Shown here one piece after another: positions 7,440-14,498 of a stretch of 14,498 nucleotides of DNA. The first letter of the stretch is position 1. The number at the start of each line of letters is the position of its first letter. This stretch comes from Larix sibirica (Eukaryota; Streptophyta; Pinopsida; Pinales; Pinaceae), in the NCBI GenBank assembly GCA_004151065.3, contig NWUY0304421237.1, forward strand, positions 1 through 14,498. The letters are read 5' to 3'. A model generated the notes under the pieces. It did no database searches. It was not told where the DNA came from and worked only from the letters and a program-made list of their open reading frames with translations. The translations under genes were made by a program, and so were the position numbers.

Positions 7440-8995
7440 CTAACACTCACTTGTGGCTTGTCCTGAGCCACTTAAGATTTGTGCTACTAGTTCCTTCATT
7501 TTCAACAAAAATTCTTCGTACACTTTTCTTGTGGCCTCGATCGAATGTTGAACCTCTTCTTTTTGCTGATTTATTGCCTCGATGAGTTCGACAGTGACAT
7601 GTTATTTTCTCTGCTCGACAGTCCAAGTGACTGTCATCTGAATCTCTGCATGCTTCCCTCCAATGAATTCAGAAACATGCTCAGTTGTTGAATGGAGCGC
7701 TTCAACTCATTCTGTCTGTTGCTGCTGTTGAACCCTAAACTGGTTGATTTCATCTTGTAACACCTTATTTTCTGCACCCTTCCTCATTCTCTCAATCGAT
7801 GACAGGGTCTTTAGCAAACCCCATAAGTTTGTCATTTTATCTTTTGCGGTCCCAATCCTGGTAGTTATCTCCTGTAGCTCTGCATCCTTGAACAGAGCAA
7901 CCCAAGTCTCTGACACTTCTTCATACATCTTCATACAATGCGCCTCATATTTTTGAATACTCTAAATGGCCACGTGCACCTCTTCCCTTCATTGCTCTAC
8001 CACTTCCAGCAGTGTGCTTGGCACGAACTTGGCTTCTAATTATACCACCTTTTTCCTGTAGCCAGAAATAATTACTTTCAACTACTGCAGCTTCTCCTGA
8101 GGTGCCATTTCATTAATCACTTATGCCTCTGGAACTGCTCGACATGTGACTTTAGTAGCCTCATGCAACCTCTGATTTTCCTGATGCAACAGATCCCTGT
8201 CTTGTTGAAGCTCAATGGAATGCTCCTTAAGCATAGCTACTTAGTTCATGTAGCCTTTCATAAGATCAAAATTGGATCGCTCCCTTGCTTTGAGTTCTTG
8301 AGCAATTTTTTCTTGGAGACTATGTAAACAACTTGACTACCTTGTCACTGGAAGGTCGTGTAGTCAACTGCTCCCAATGTTCTTCCTCCTACACAACCTC
8401 GACCCGCGATGTAGTAAACTGCCGCAGAGCCGAAATGTTCATCTTCTTGACCGCTTGGCAAAGTGTATCTAAGAGGTCCGTCATGATGCCAAATAGCTCA
8501 AAAGTCTTCTCTTCTGCGATCTTCCGGTTCTCTTATGCCACTTTAGTCAACCTATCGAATAAGATGTTCACATCGACATCCATTAAGGCCTGCACTATGC
8601 TAGACTGTTGCACTTTCTGCTTCTTCTTGCCTCTTTGTGTAGACGCACCAACCTTACGCTTCTCCCTTAATATTCGATCAGTAGGAGTCTTACTTGATTA
8701 TTGTTCATCATTTTCTGACTAGGGCGGGTTACCCTCGTAACCCCCGACTCCAATGTTCTGTGTACTCTGGTTCTGGCTTGTATTCTGTTGTTGGCCAGAC
8801 GTACATTCATGTCGCAGATCCTGCTATGATGGATCCGATGAAATGTTCTTTACCTCAACAAGAACCTGCCATTATGTCGACCACTTCAGGATAATATTGT
8901 CAACTTCTTATGTTGATAACTTGAACCCAGTGACCAACAATTGTCTATGCGGGTCTTGCCTTGCTTAGATATACATATGGTGAGGTCCATCTTTG
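7440..8995 (-). pseudogene. ORF3 C-terminal block, coiled-coil-like
   Basis: It begins near HMYI (8976), then a low-complexity Gln/Asn/Ser stretch, a basic patch (EKRKVGASTQRGKKKQK) and long runs rich in Leu, Glu, Gln and Lys, such as ENRKIAEEKTFELFGIMTDL and, after a shift near 8320, LQEKIAQELKARERSNFDLM and IELQQDRDLLHQENQRLHEA. The spacing of Leu/Ile/Val suggests coiled coils (by eye; not computed). The best-preserved piece is 7707-7940, a 75-residue open run. About seventeen stops interrupt the block. It ends by running into the LTR at 7445-7440. Confidence 0.6.
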
Positions 8996-9020
8996 GACCT
9001 CGCAATTCCTTGATACTTAA

Positions 9021-9630
9021 CTACGATGTCCTCTTAATCTGCAGGATCTGCGCAGCATAATAATGCAGTGCCTCTTTTTGGAGATACAAGGTGACATTAC
9101 TTTCTTGCTGCCTCCTCTTGATGTTGAAGTACCATAAGTTCGCATACTGCGAAGCATAACATGGCCCAATTGGTTCCATGCCCTGATAAGTTTCCAGCTC
9201 CACCCAACCTAAAAATGAAATTAAAAGTAAGAGCCAGGAATAGGTAAAGGGGTACAATGATCCTAGGCATCGGCGCAGTTAGTGAGGAACTCATTCAAAA
9301 GCATTGTCGATAAATTCAATTGTACTCCTGCTTCACATTGCTCGTTCATTGCGATGACCGAATCTATCACTTGGTTCGATCGAACCTTCCTCAACACCTT
9401 TTTTGCTAGTGCATTTGTGGCAAAGCAAACTACCTGGTCATTAATTGACACAACATCGAATCTCTTGTTGTTCTTCAACAATTGGTACGTGTCCTTCATC
9501 CTCACGGCCAATTCTCGGTCCCTCTCTTTTCCCACAAAATATTAAGCAGGGTCCACCCTAGCCTTGGGCAACCCTATAATCTTCGCTATCATGTCGGTGT
9601 CGACTAATACCTTAGTGTCAAGCCACAAGC
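9021..9630 (-). pseudogene. ORF3 central block with hydrophobic segment
   Basis: It starts LWLDTKVLVDTDMIAKIIGL, has a stop at 9542-9544, then an open 90-residue run (YFVGKERDRELAVRMK ... SINDQVVCFATNALAKKVL ... LLNEFLTNCADA). After a TAG (9263-9265) and a one-base shift it continues in another frame as YPFTYSWLLLLISFLGWVEL and QYANLWYFNIKRRQQE, ending at a stop at 9021. The WLLLLISFLGW run is hydrophobic but short for a certain membrane span. The reading continues too naturally across the shift to be two genes. Confidence 0.6.
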
Positions 9631-9639
9631 AACCTCCAT

Positions 9640-10200
9640 GGAAACATAGCAACAACTACTTCACGTAAGAATTTGCTTCCGCAATCCTACCAATGTTTCA
9701 TAGGTGCATCAGCGACATTAGCCCTTTTCAAGGCCAAAGCCCACTCCATATGCTCAAGCTCCAATGGCTCCCCCTCACCGGTATTTACCATTTGCATCTA
9801 ACTCTTGTAGTGGAATTCTGGAAATTTTGCTATGCCATGGTTTGCATATGAAATTTTTTTGATGTTATTCAAGATGTCGCCTTGGACCATAACGCCCTTC
9901 AGAACTGGAACTGATCCTAATGAATACCTGATATTCTTTGGCATCCAAACAGGTCTTGCATCCATCTTTTGTGGAAGGACATACCCAAGAAAAATAGTTG
10001 TAGACCCATATGTGGAGGCTTCAGTATCATTTATTCCTTTGGTTATTGCCTCAGGATTCATGTTATTGTTTGCTCTCCTGGACTTCTTCGGCACATTGGC
10101 TAGGATGTGCGGTGATACAACCTCTAGTTGATTTGAAGGAAATGGCACAAAGCCCTGCACAATAACCTCTTCGACTGATCCCTAAACTTAACTAGTTGCG
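9640..10200 (-). pseudogene. ORF3 N-terminal block
   Basis: It is open from about 10184 to 9801 and includes SVEEVIVQGFVPFPSNQLEV, a KKSRR basic patch, and LPQKMDARPVWMPKNIRYSL. After a TAG at 9798-9800 it continues in the same frame with a Glu-rich run (GEGEPLELEHMEWALALKRA), has a second stop at 9687-9689, and reaches VVVAMFPWRLL before the frame is lost. Composition is that of a soluble, folded protein. Upstream in-frame stops (near 10187) mean the true start cannot be seen. Confidence 0.6.
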
Positions 10201-10203
10201 GAT

Positions 10204-10764
10204 AAATCAACCTACATGTTGATTCTTTGTGGTGTTGAACTCGCTCTGCGTAGTTTTCTCAAACTCTAGTGCGCTCAATACTCTTCTTTGTCAAGAAAAC
10301 AATGAATTTCGATCAACTGGAAAATGCATTTTTAAACTTAACTCCCGCGTGCGATATTTCTGTCATTCCCGATGTATAATGAATGTGCTATATACTTGCA
10401 ATCATCATGGTGTTAGTGGCGAATATGTTCACGCACTTAAGTCTTTTCGAGAGTTAAAGAAAAAATCTCACTAACGTCGCCACTACAGTCGCCATAAAAG
10501 CAACAATTAATGCATGTCAACTGCAACTACAACAGATCAACAACTTCGACACAGGGAACTATGACGGACCCCCAACCCCCATGTTGATAGGACATTATGA
10601 CACTAAAGATAATTTGGTATTTCCAAAAACCAAAGTAAAACTTCTACAGGAAAACTTCGAAGGAAAATATATTCGACACGAATTAAAACTTGGGGTTTCC
10701 ATGAACTATATACATATACAAATAATTTTTTTTCTATGTACAAGCATTGACTCATAATTCTTCA
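10204..10764 (-). other. Spacer between integrase and ORF3, with a GGGGG-TT-GGGGG motif
   Basis: This is about 560 bp with no convincing protein. On the minus strand it holds two G5 runs separated by TT (10569-10580), flanked by atcaacat and tccgtcat. A pyrimidine-rich stretch ending in AG (attttttctttaactctcgaaaag, about 10446-10470) could serve as a splice acceptor for a subgenomic ORF3 mRNA, but this is speculative. An ATG at 10366 opens a short frame that meets a stop after 17 codons. Confidence 0.45.
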
Positions 10765-11169
10765 CTACAAAGAGGCTCGGTTGTCCCTATAAGGCTTCAA
10801 CCGGATCCCATTTACCAATCCATTGAGGACTTCACCATTTAGCTTTTGTAACTGTATTGCACCTCCCTCTGTCACATAGTTGATGATATAAGGACCTAGC
10901 CAATGCATCCTTAGATTTCCAAGGTGTTTGAAAAAATTACTATCATAAAGAAGAACTAAGTCTCCTCACAGAAAATGTTTTATGTTGATGTGGCGATCAT
11001 GCCATGCCTTTTCTCTGTCTTTCTGAACTTGTTGATGGAATCCAGCAATAAACCTGTCTTCTTCTAGTTGAAGTAACTGTGACAATCTTTCTTCGACAAC
11101 ACTAGTATCAGACATACCAGTCAAAGCAACAATCCTTAGACTGGGTACAATATATTCCATGGGAATCAC
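10765..11169 (-). pseudogene. Integrase C-terminal region with GPY/F-like module
   Basis: It lies in the same frame as the core after the double stop: PMEYIVPSLRI, VEERLSQLLQLEEDRFIAGF, a KAWHDRH block, a TGA (10966-10968), then GDLVLLYDSNFF, RMHWLGPYIINYVTEGGAIQ and a final RLKPYRDNRASL before tandem stops TAG TGA starting at 10767. The WLGPY stretch matches the GPY/F module of gypsy integrases. No chromodomain follows, which argues against a chromovirus. Confidence 0.85.
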
Positions 11170-11582
11170 AACTTATTATCTATACACCAGTCTGAAGGGT
11201 GTCCAGTCTATCAATTTCTTACATGTCGTTCTATAATCCCATAAAACTACAGGAACTCTCAAGTGCCAATCATCGTGGTTCACATTACAAACCTTCGTTA
11301 GGGCATGTTCTAGAATCTTGTTAAATGCTTCGACAGTCTCATTTGCATGTGGGTGGTATGGAGTACTCTTACTATGATAGATATGGAATTTTCCTGTAAT
11401 TGCTTCTATAGTCTTGTTAAAAAAGTGTGCACCCTGATCACTTAGTAAAACTCGAGGGCAGCCAAACCTTGTAACGCCATTCTCGAAGAGAAAATTCACA
11501 GCAGTCGCAACACTACAATCCCGCACTGGCGTAGCTTCAACCCATCTAGTAAGATAATTAGTCACAGTAATAATATACCTTC
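11170..11582 (-). pseudogene. Integrase catalytic core, D,D-35-E
   Basis: After the one-base loss the frame reads RYIITVTNYLTRWVEATPVR, then RVLLSDQGAHF (second catalytic Asp) and HANETVEAFNK (catalytic Glu, 36 residues after the Asp, so D-x35-E). It goes on to VPVVLWDYRTT and FRLVYR and stops at two adjacent TAA codons (11173-11178), where family members have a Gln-Glu-type pair. Family knowledge: this rve-type domain joins the retrotransposon DNA to the target. All three acidic catalytic positions survive, but the protein is broken on both sides. Confidence 0.9.
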
Positions 11583-11954
11583 TCCAGTTCTTTTTCCTGG
11601 TGGGTTTATAGGTCCCACAAAATCAATAGCCCATTTTTCGTAGGTCTACAACGTAATTTGTGGTACTAATGACATTTCATCCCTCCTTGATGGTTTCCCA
11701 TTCCTCTGACATGCGTCACAGTTCCTGCAATATTCCTTGGCATCCTTATGAAGGGTAGGACACCACAACCCAACTCTTAATATCTTATGTACAGTAACTT
11801 TTCCTGCATAGTGACCCCCCACAACTCCATCTTGAGCCTCAACTAAGATCATTGGCCGCTCGTGCTCCATAACACAGCGATGTAATACCTCATCCGATCC
11901 TAACTTGTACAATTGACCAACTATCGATTGATAGTCTGGAGACTTAACAACTAA
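11583..11954 (-). pseudogene. Integrase N-terminal zinc-binding region and start of catalytic core
   Basis: It continues in frame from the RNase H segment after the TAG (LVVKSPDYQSIVGQLYKLGS). The zinc-binding part shows GGHYAG and CRNCDACQ, but the first histidine of the HHCC set reads Gln (VEAQDG). After ITL there is a TAG at 11646-11648, then TYEKWAIDFVGPINPP, which carries the first catalytic Asp of the DDE core. The frame is lost near 11582, where one base appears to be missing from the codon between Gly and Arg. Confidence 0.88.
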
Positions 11955-14498
11955 CTACTTCTTTTGTGCAGTCGTGTATCCTTCTGGTGCTAGTCCTGTA
12001 GATAATAAATTCACAACATCTTCAAAGTATTCATTTATCATTCTTACCAAAAAGAGTTGCACATCTGAGAGGTTATCTTCTAAGTTGGTTAGTTCCTCTC
12101 CTGTTTCCAACCTTGGCAGATGGTCAGGTCTTGCATTCAAACTTCCTGGCTTGATGACAATTTCGAAATCATATTCCTGGAACAACAATAGCCATCTGCA
12201 TATTCTTCCCCCTAACACTGGCTTATTGACCAAGTACTTTAATGCAGAATGGTCGGTGAACATCTTGAACGGGGCACCCAACAGATAGTGCCGAAATTTC
12301 TGTAAAGCATACACCATTGCTAACCCTTCTCTCTCTGTGGTGGTGTAATTCTTCTCAGCTGTCGATAGTCTCCTGCTCGAATATGCGATAGGGTGGTCAA
12401 TACCCCCTTCGCCTGGTTGTGTGAGGATAATGCCCAGTGCGATGCCAGATGCATCCACGTGAACATGAAAAGGCTTGTTCCAATCTGGAAATACCAGAAT
12501 AGGTGCTGTAACCATTTTTTCTTTTAGGGCGTCAAGGCTCTTCTGACATTCCTCATTCCACTGGAATTTGATATCCTTCTTCAATAATTTCTCCATTGGT
12601 GCGGTAATCTTGGCATAACCTTTGATAAACTTTCTGTAATACCCGGTATGACCAAGTGTAGTTCTCAGCTGCTTTACTGAGTTAGGTGCTGGTAAATTGA
12701 CAATGATGGCGATCTTCGCAGGATCTACCATCAAGCCTTGTCTGCACACAATGTGACCCAACAACGTACCAAAAGGCGCACAAAATATACATTTTTTTAA
12801 GTTAAGGGAAATCTGGTGCTGTCTACATTTTTCAAACATTAATCGCAGATTTCCTATGTGCTTCTTGACTAGTCCAAATACAGTCCAATCATCAAAATAA
12901 ACTTCTAGAAATTGATGGATGTATTCCTTAAAGACAGCAACAACTACTCTAGAAAAAATTGCTGGGGCATTCTTAAGACCAAAGGGCATTACCGTATACT
13001 GAAAGGAGCCCCATTCTGTCGCAAATGTGGTCTTGTGCCTGTCGTCTGGATGGATTCTTATCTGGTGATAGCCTGAAAAGCCATCAGTAAATGAATAGAT
13101 TTCTTGTCCTCCAACATTGTCTAAGACTTCATCAGTGAATGGTGTCGGAAATGGGTCATGCAGCGATGCATCATTCAGTTTGCGCAAGTCGACACAGATC
13201 CTGATGTCTCCTTTTGTTTTCTTTTCTTGTACTACCATGGGACTAACCCACTCACTTTCTTCAACAGGTTCAATAATGCCTGCTGCTAGCATCTTATCTA
13301 TTTCATCTTTTACTTTTGCTTTATACCGCGGGTTCAACCTGTATGGGCGTTGCTTAATCGGCTTAGCGTCCTCCTTAAGCGGTATTTTCATGACTCCGAG
13401 GTCACCCACTATTCCCTTCATTTCTGTAAAGTTGGTAGGAAATAGGTCCTGATACTCATGTAATAGGTCTGTGATTTGGCCAATTGTCTCATCATCCCAA
13501 TAATCTCCAATAGAGGCAAACTTAGGGTCTGTTTCTGTGCCAATATTGCTCTTTCTAATCTTGATTGGTTCTGTTACAGCTGGGATTTCTAAGTGTGGAC
13601 CTTCAACTTCACGCGTACCTTCTGTTTCTGCGATATTGATACTGCGAGGATCTTCATCCTCATCGCTTGAGTCTTGTGCGCAGTTGTAACATTCCAGTGC
13701 ATGTTCCATCTGAATAGCCCACTCGGGTTGCGAATCCGCTGGTAATGGGCAATCCTCAAATATTTTAGTCTTTATGATCTTCAAGGCCCGATCAATGCTT
13801 GGATGCTCAGATTCAAAACTGAACGTGACCAAAAAGTTTTCAATCATAATAGGCCATGAGATAGTTCCTTTTCTTAGCTCTGTTTCTGTATACCAGTTCC
13901 GTGGAACTGTATCCAGTGTGTGGATAAACAAATGAACCCATTCTTCTGCTGGAATTTCTAGCCAACTCTGTTCACAGTTCATAATGTGTGTTCTGGGATC
14001 ACTCTCCCCTGTATATTTCCGCTGTGTACAGTCTCTTTCTTTAGAGAATCTAATGCGCATCAATCTCTTACAATCATACCATGATGCGATATGTTCCTTG
14101 TGTGTGTACCACCATCTTGCAGGTGTGGCTCGAACTGCAAGGTCAAAAACCTCCATCCTCTGCTCTTGAGGAATCTCTTGTTCAAACTGCTGCAAAAAAT
14201 CATTGACGTCTGCTAATCCATCAAAAGTTGGAATATACCTGTTTTCAGCCCCAATCCATCGCAGTGATTTAGTCATGAATGCGCATCTGCGAATAGAGAC
14301 TTCGTGGAGTCTATTTTGCCAATTCTCTAAGCCAACATCTGAATCTGATGTGCAGGAGCTATCACATCTCCAGCTGATATGTCCATCAGCTGTAGGGTCA
14401 ATGTAATCTGTCTGATTAGAAGTCATTTGGTACAAATTTTCCATGTTATGCACCTCCTCTTCTGCTTTGATTGGCTCAATGTAGCGAGGACCCTGTAA
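11955..14498 (-). CDS. Gag / reverse transcriptase / RNase H polyprotein, intact segment, N-terminus outside window
   Basis: Residue numbers count from position 14453. Gag capsid-like region: about 65-235 (FDGLADVNDFLQQFEQ, ATPARWWYTH, FIHTLDTVPRNWY, FLVTFSFES). An acidic linker with CYNC but no full CCHC knuckle follows at 254-300. RT: about 360-560, with LNPRYKAKVKDEIDKMLAAG, PMVVQEKK, ICVDLRKLN, SFTDGFSGYHQI (catalytic Asp457), MPFGLKNAP and the YFDD active site at 519-522. RNase H: about 650-780, with HVDASG (Asp667), TTEREGLA (Glu707/709), FTDHSALKYL (Asp734) and PDHLPRL (Asp777). All RT and RNase H catalytic residues are present and there is no stop, so this part may still encode active enzymes. 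It ends at a TAG where the frame continues cleanly into integrase, so the stop is a nonsense mutation rather than a gene end. Confidence 0.92.
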   Translation of the reverse strand, partial: LQGPRYIEPIKAEEEVHNMENLYQMTSNQTDYIDPTADGHISWRCDSSCTSDSDVGLENWQNRLHEVSIRRCAFMTKSLRWIGAENRYIPTFDGLADVNDFLQQFEQEIPQEQRMEVFDLAVRATPARWWYTHKEHIASWYDCKRLMRIRFSKERDCTQRKYTGESDPRTHIMNCEQSWLEIPAEEWVHLFIHTLDTVPRNWYTETELRKGTISWPIMIENFLVTFSFESEHPSIDRALKIIKTKIFEDCPLPADSQPEWAIQMEHALECYNCAQDSSDEDEDPRSINIAETEGTREVEGPHLEIPAVTEPIKIRKSNIGTETDPKFASIGDYWDDETIGQITDLLHEYQDLFPTNFTEMKGIVGDLGVMKIPLKEDAKPIKQRPYRLNPRYKAKVKDEIDKMLAAGIIEPVEESEWVSPMVVQEKKTKGDIRICVDLRKLNDASLHDPFPTPFTDEVLDNVGGQEIYSFTDGFSGYHQIRIHPDDRHKTTFATEWGSFQYTVMPFGLKNAPAIFSRVVVAVFKEYIHQFLEVYFDDWTVFGLVKKHIGNLRLMFEKCRQHQISLNLKKCIFCAPFGTLLGHIVCRQGLMVDPAKIAIIVNLPAPNSVKQLRTTLGHTGYYRKFIKGYAKITAPMEKLLKKDIKFQWNEECQKSLDALKEKMVTAPILVFPDWNKPFHVHVDASGIALGIILTQPGEGGIDHPIAYSSRRLSTAEKNYTTTEREGLAMVYALQKFRHYLLGAPFKMFTDHSALKYLVNKPVLGGRICRWLLLFQEYDFEIVIKPGSLNARPDHLPRLETGEELTNLEDNLSDVQLFLVRMINEYFEDVVNLLSTGLAPEGYTTAQKK

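Larger units (their letters stand above)
6468..7445 (-). repeat. 3' long terminal repeat (978 bp) of the Ty3/gypsy element
   Basis: Read on the minus strand, it starts TGTTAGGGGCC at 7445 and ends AAAAATCCAACA at 6468, giving TGTT...AACA termini. It follows directly on the extra ORF. Internal signals in order are TATAAATA (7191-7198), AATAAA (6960-6965) and a region with a cgtgg/ccacg inverted pair (6920-6924 and 6944-6948) commonly seen in plant LTRs. A strong 9-bp hairpin lies at 6578-6601. This suggests U3 of about 280 bp, R of about 200 bp and U5 of about 470 bp (inference). No clean polypurine tract precedes the TG: the bases there read acaagtgag. The boundaries are inferred from the terminal motifs because the second LTR is not in the window. 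Short plus-strand ORFs inside are not genes. Confidence 0.75.
7440..10200 (-). pseudogene. Large extra ORF (ORF3) between pol and 3' LTR, heavily decayed, unknown function
   Basis: About 2.75 kb of minus-strand sequence reads as one long protein when followed across at least four frameshifts (near 9630, 9255, 9000 and 8320) and about twenty in-frame stops. Frames used (coordinate mod 3) are 2 for 10200-9640, 1 for 9630-9263, 2 for 9257-9021, 0 for about 8990-8325 and 2 for 8320-7440. The three blocks are listed separately. I do not recognise a named domain. Many stops are TAA or TAG at places where Gln would fit the local Gln/Glu-rich context. The frame ends ...ATSEC followed by TAG, where TGTTAG is the start of the 3' LTR. 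Family knowledge: extra ORFs in this position occur in several plant Ty3/gypsy lineages, and in Athila it is env-like. The N-terminus is not fixed; a possible upstream ATG lies at 10366. Confidence 0.7.
6468..14498 (-). mobile_element. Ty3/gypsy LTR retrotransposon, non-chromoviral type, 5' part beyond window
   Basis: Minus-strand order is gag, RT, RNase H, integrase, spacer, extra ORF, 3' LTR. RNase H preceding integrase identifies Ty3/gypsy rather than Ty1/copia. The integrase ends with a GPY/F-like module (WLGPY) and no chromodomain follows, so it does not look like a chromovirus; I would place it near the plant OTA group (Athila/Tat and relatives) without certainty. At least 8.0 kb are present; the 5' LTR, primer-binding site and gag start lie to the right. 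The integrase and extra ORF contain many stops, so this copy is not autonomous, although gag-RT-RNase H is still open. Confidence 0.92.
10765..14498 (-). pseudogene. gag-pol polyprotein gene of the Ty3/gypsy element (5' end outside window)
   Basis: A single reading frame covers Gag, RT, RNase H and integrase. It is open from the window edge (14498) to a TAG at 11955-11957 (848 codons). It then continues in the same frame as integrase to a second TAG (11646-11648), loses one base near 11582, and continues in a new frame past two adjacent TAA codons (11173-11178) and a TGA (10966-10968) to the natural end RDNRASL at 10765. The codons before the GTG at 14453 (GPRYIEPIKAEEEV) are open, so neither that GTG nor the ATG at 14444 should be taken as the start. 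No protease is visible between Gag and RT. The integrase lesions make this copy unable to supply its own integration. Confidence 0.9.

Noticed and set aside
7445-7465. Classical polypurine tract before the 3' LTR
   Set aside because: The bases acaagtgag are only partly purine; too weak to annotate as a tract.
8333-8968. Plus-strand ORFs of 66-129 residues over ORF3
   Set aside because: They are antisense shadows; the minus-strand reading is more protein-like and collinear with neighbouring blocks.
9165-9245. ORF3 as a true env with a membrane anchor
   Set aside because: One short hydrophobic run only; no signal peptide, cleavage site or cysteine pattern typical of an envelope protein.
10765-10800. 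Possible chromodomain after integrase
   Set aside because: The frame ends at tandem stops right after the GPY/F-like region; no chromodomain sequence is visible.
11974-14406. Plus-strand ORFs opposite gag-pol
   Set aside because: They are antisense to a clearly recognised polyprotein; no independent support.

Overview
The window looks like intergenic, repeat-dominated nuclear DNA from a seed plant, most probably a gymnosperm (conifer). I see no intact host gene, tRNA, rRNA or CRISPR array. The conifer suggestion rests on a decayed Penelope-like retroelement (PLE) with a GIY-YIG endonuclease at the left edge. Among seed plants, PLEs of this kind are described from conifers (the 'Dryad' elements, attributed to an ancient transfer from arthropods). 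A plant Ty3/gypsy element and a very AT-rich, transposon-graveyard background fit the same picture. I could not run a database search.

Layout. (1) Positions 1-870, plus strand: the 3' part of a PLE, covering the end of the reverse transcriptase, a linker and the GIY-YIG endonuclease, broken by stops and frameshifts. A hammerhead-ribozyme-like core at 1536-1592 may mark its 3' terminal region. (2) Positions about 950-6467: AT-rich DNA with no recognisable gene. It contains a pyrimidine-rich stretch, two short tandem duplications (2757-2876 and 3144-3221), a possible LTR relic (3982 to about 4350) and two hairpins (4992-5010 and 5070-5099). (3) Positions 6468-14498, minus strand: most of one Ty3/gypsy LTR retrotransposon, which runs off the right edge.

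Read along the minus strand, the retrotransposon holds: a gag-RT-RNase H reading frame open from the window edge to 11955 with no stop; an integrase in the same polyprotein broken by several stops and one frameshift (11954-10765); a spacer of roughly 560 bp with a GGGGG-TT-GGGGG motif; a large decayed extra ORF ('ORF3', about 10200-7440) in the position where env would lie; and a 978-bp 3' LTR (7445-6468) with a TATA box and an AATAAA signal. ORF3 is not a match I can name. It has an N-terminal conserved-looking block, a central block with a hydrophobic segment, and a long glutamine- and glutamate-rich coiled-coil-like C-terminus. Its stop codon is supplied by the first bases of the LTR.

How the parts would have worked together. 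In the live ancestor, the LTR would drive genomic RNA. Gag would form the particle, RT/RNase H would copy the RNA, and integrase (D,D-35-E visible) would insert it. ORF3 would add an unknown function. No protease motif or complete zinc knuckle is seen in the part of the polyprotein present here. The most interesting points are the large extra ORF and its much heavier decay compared with gag-RT, and the PLE with its possible ribozyme relic.
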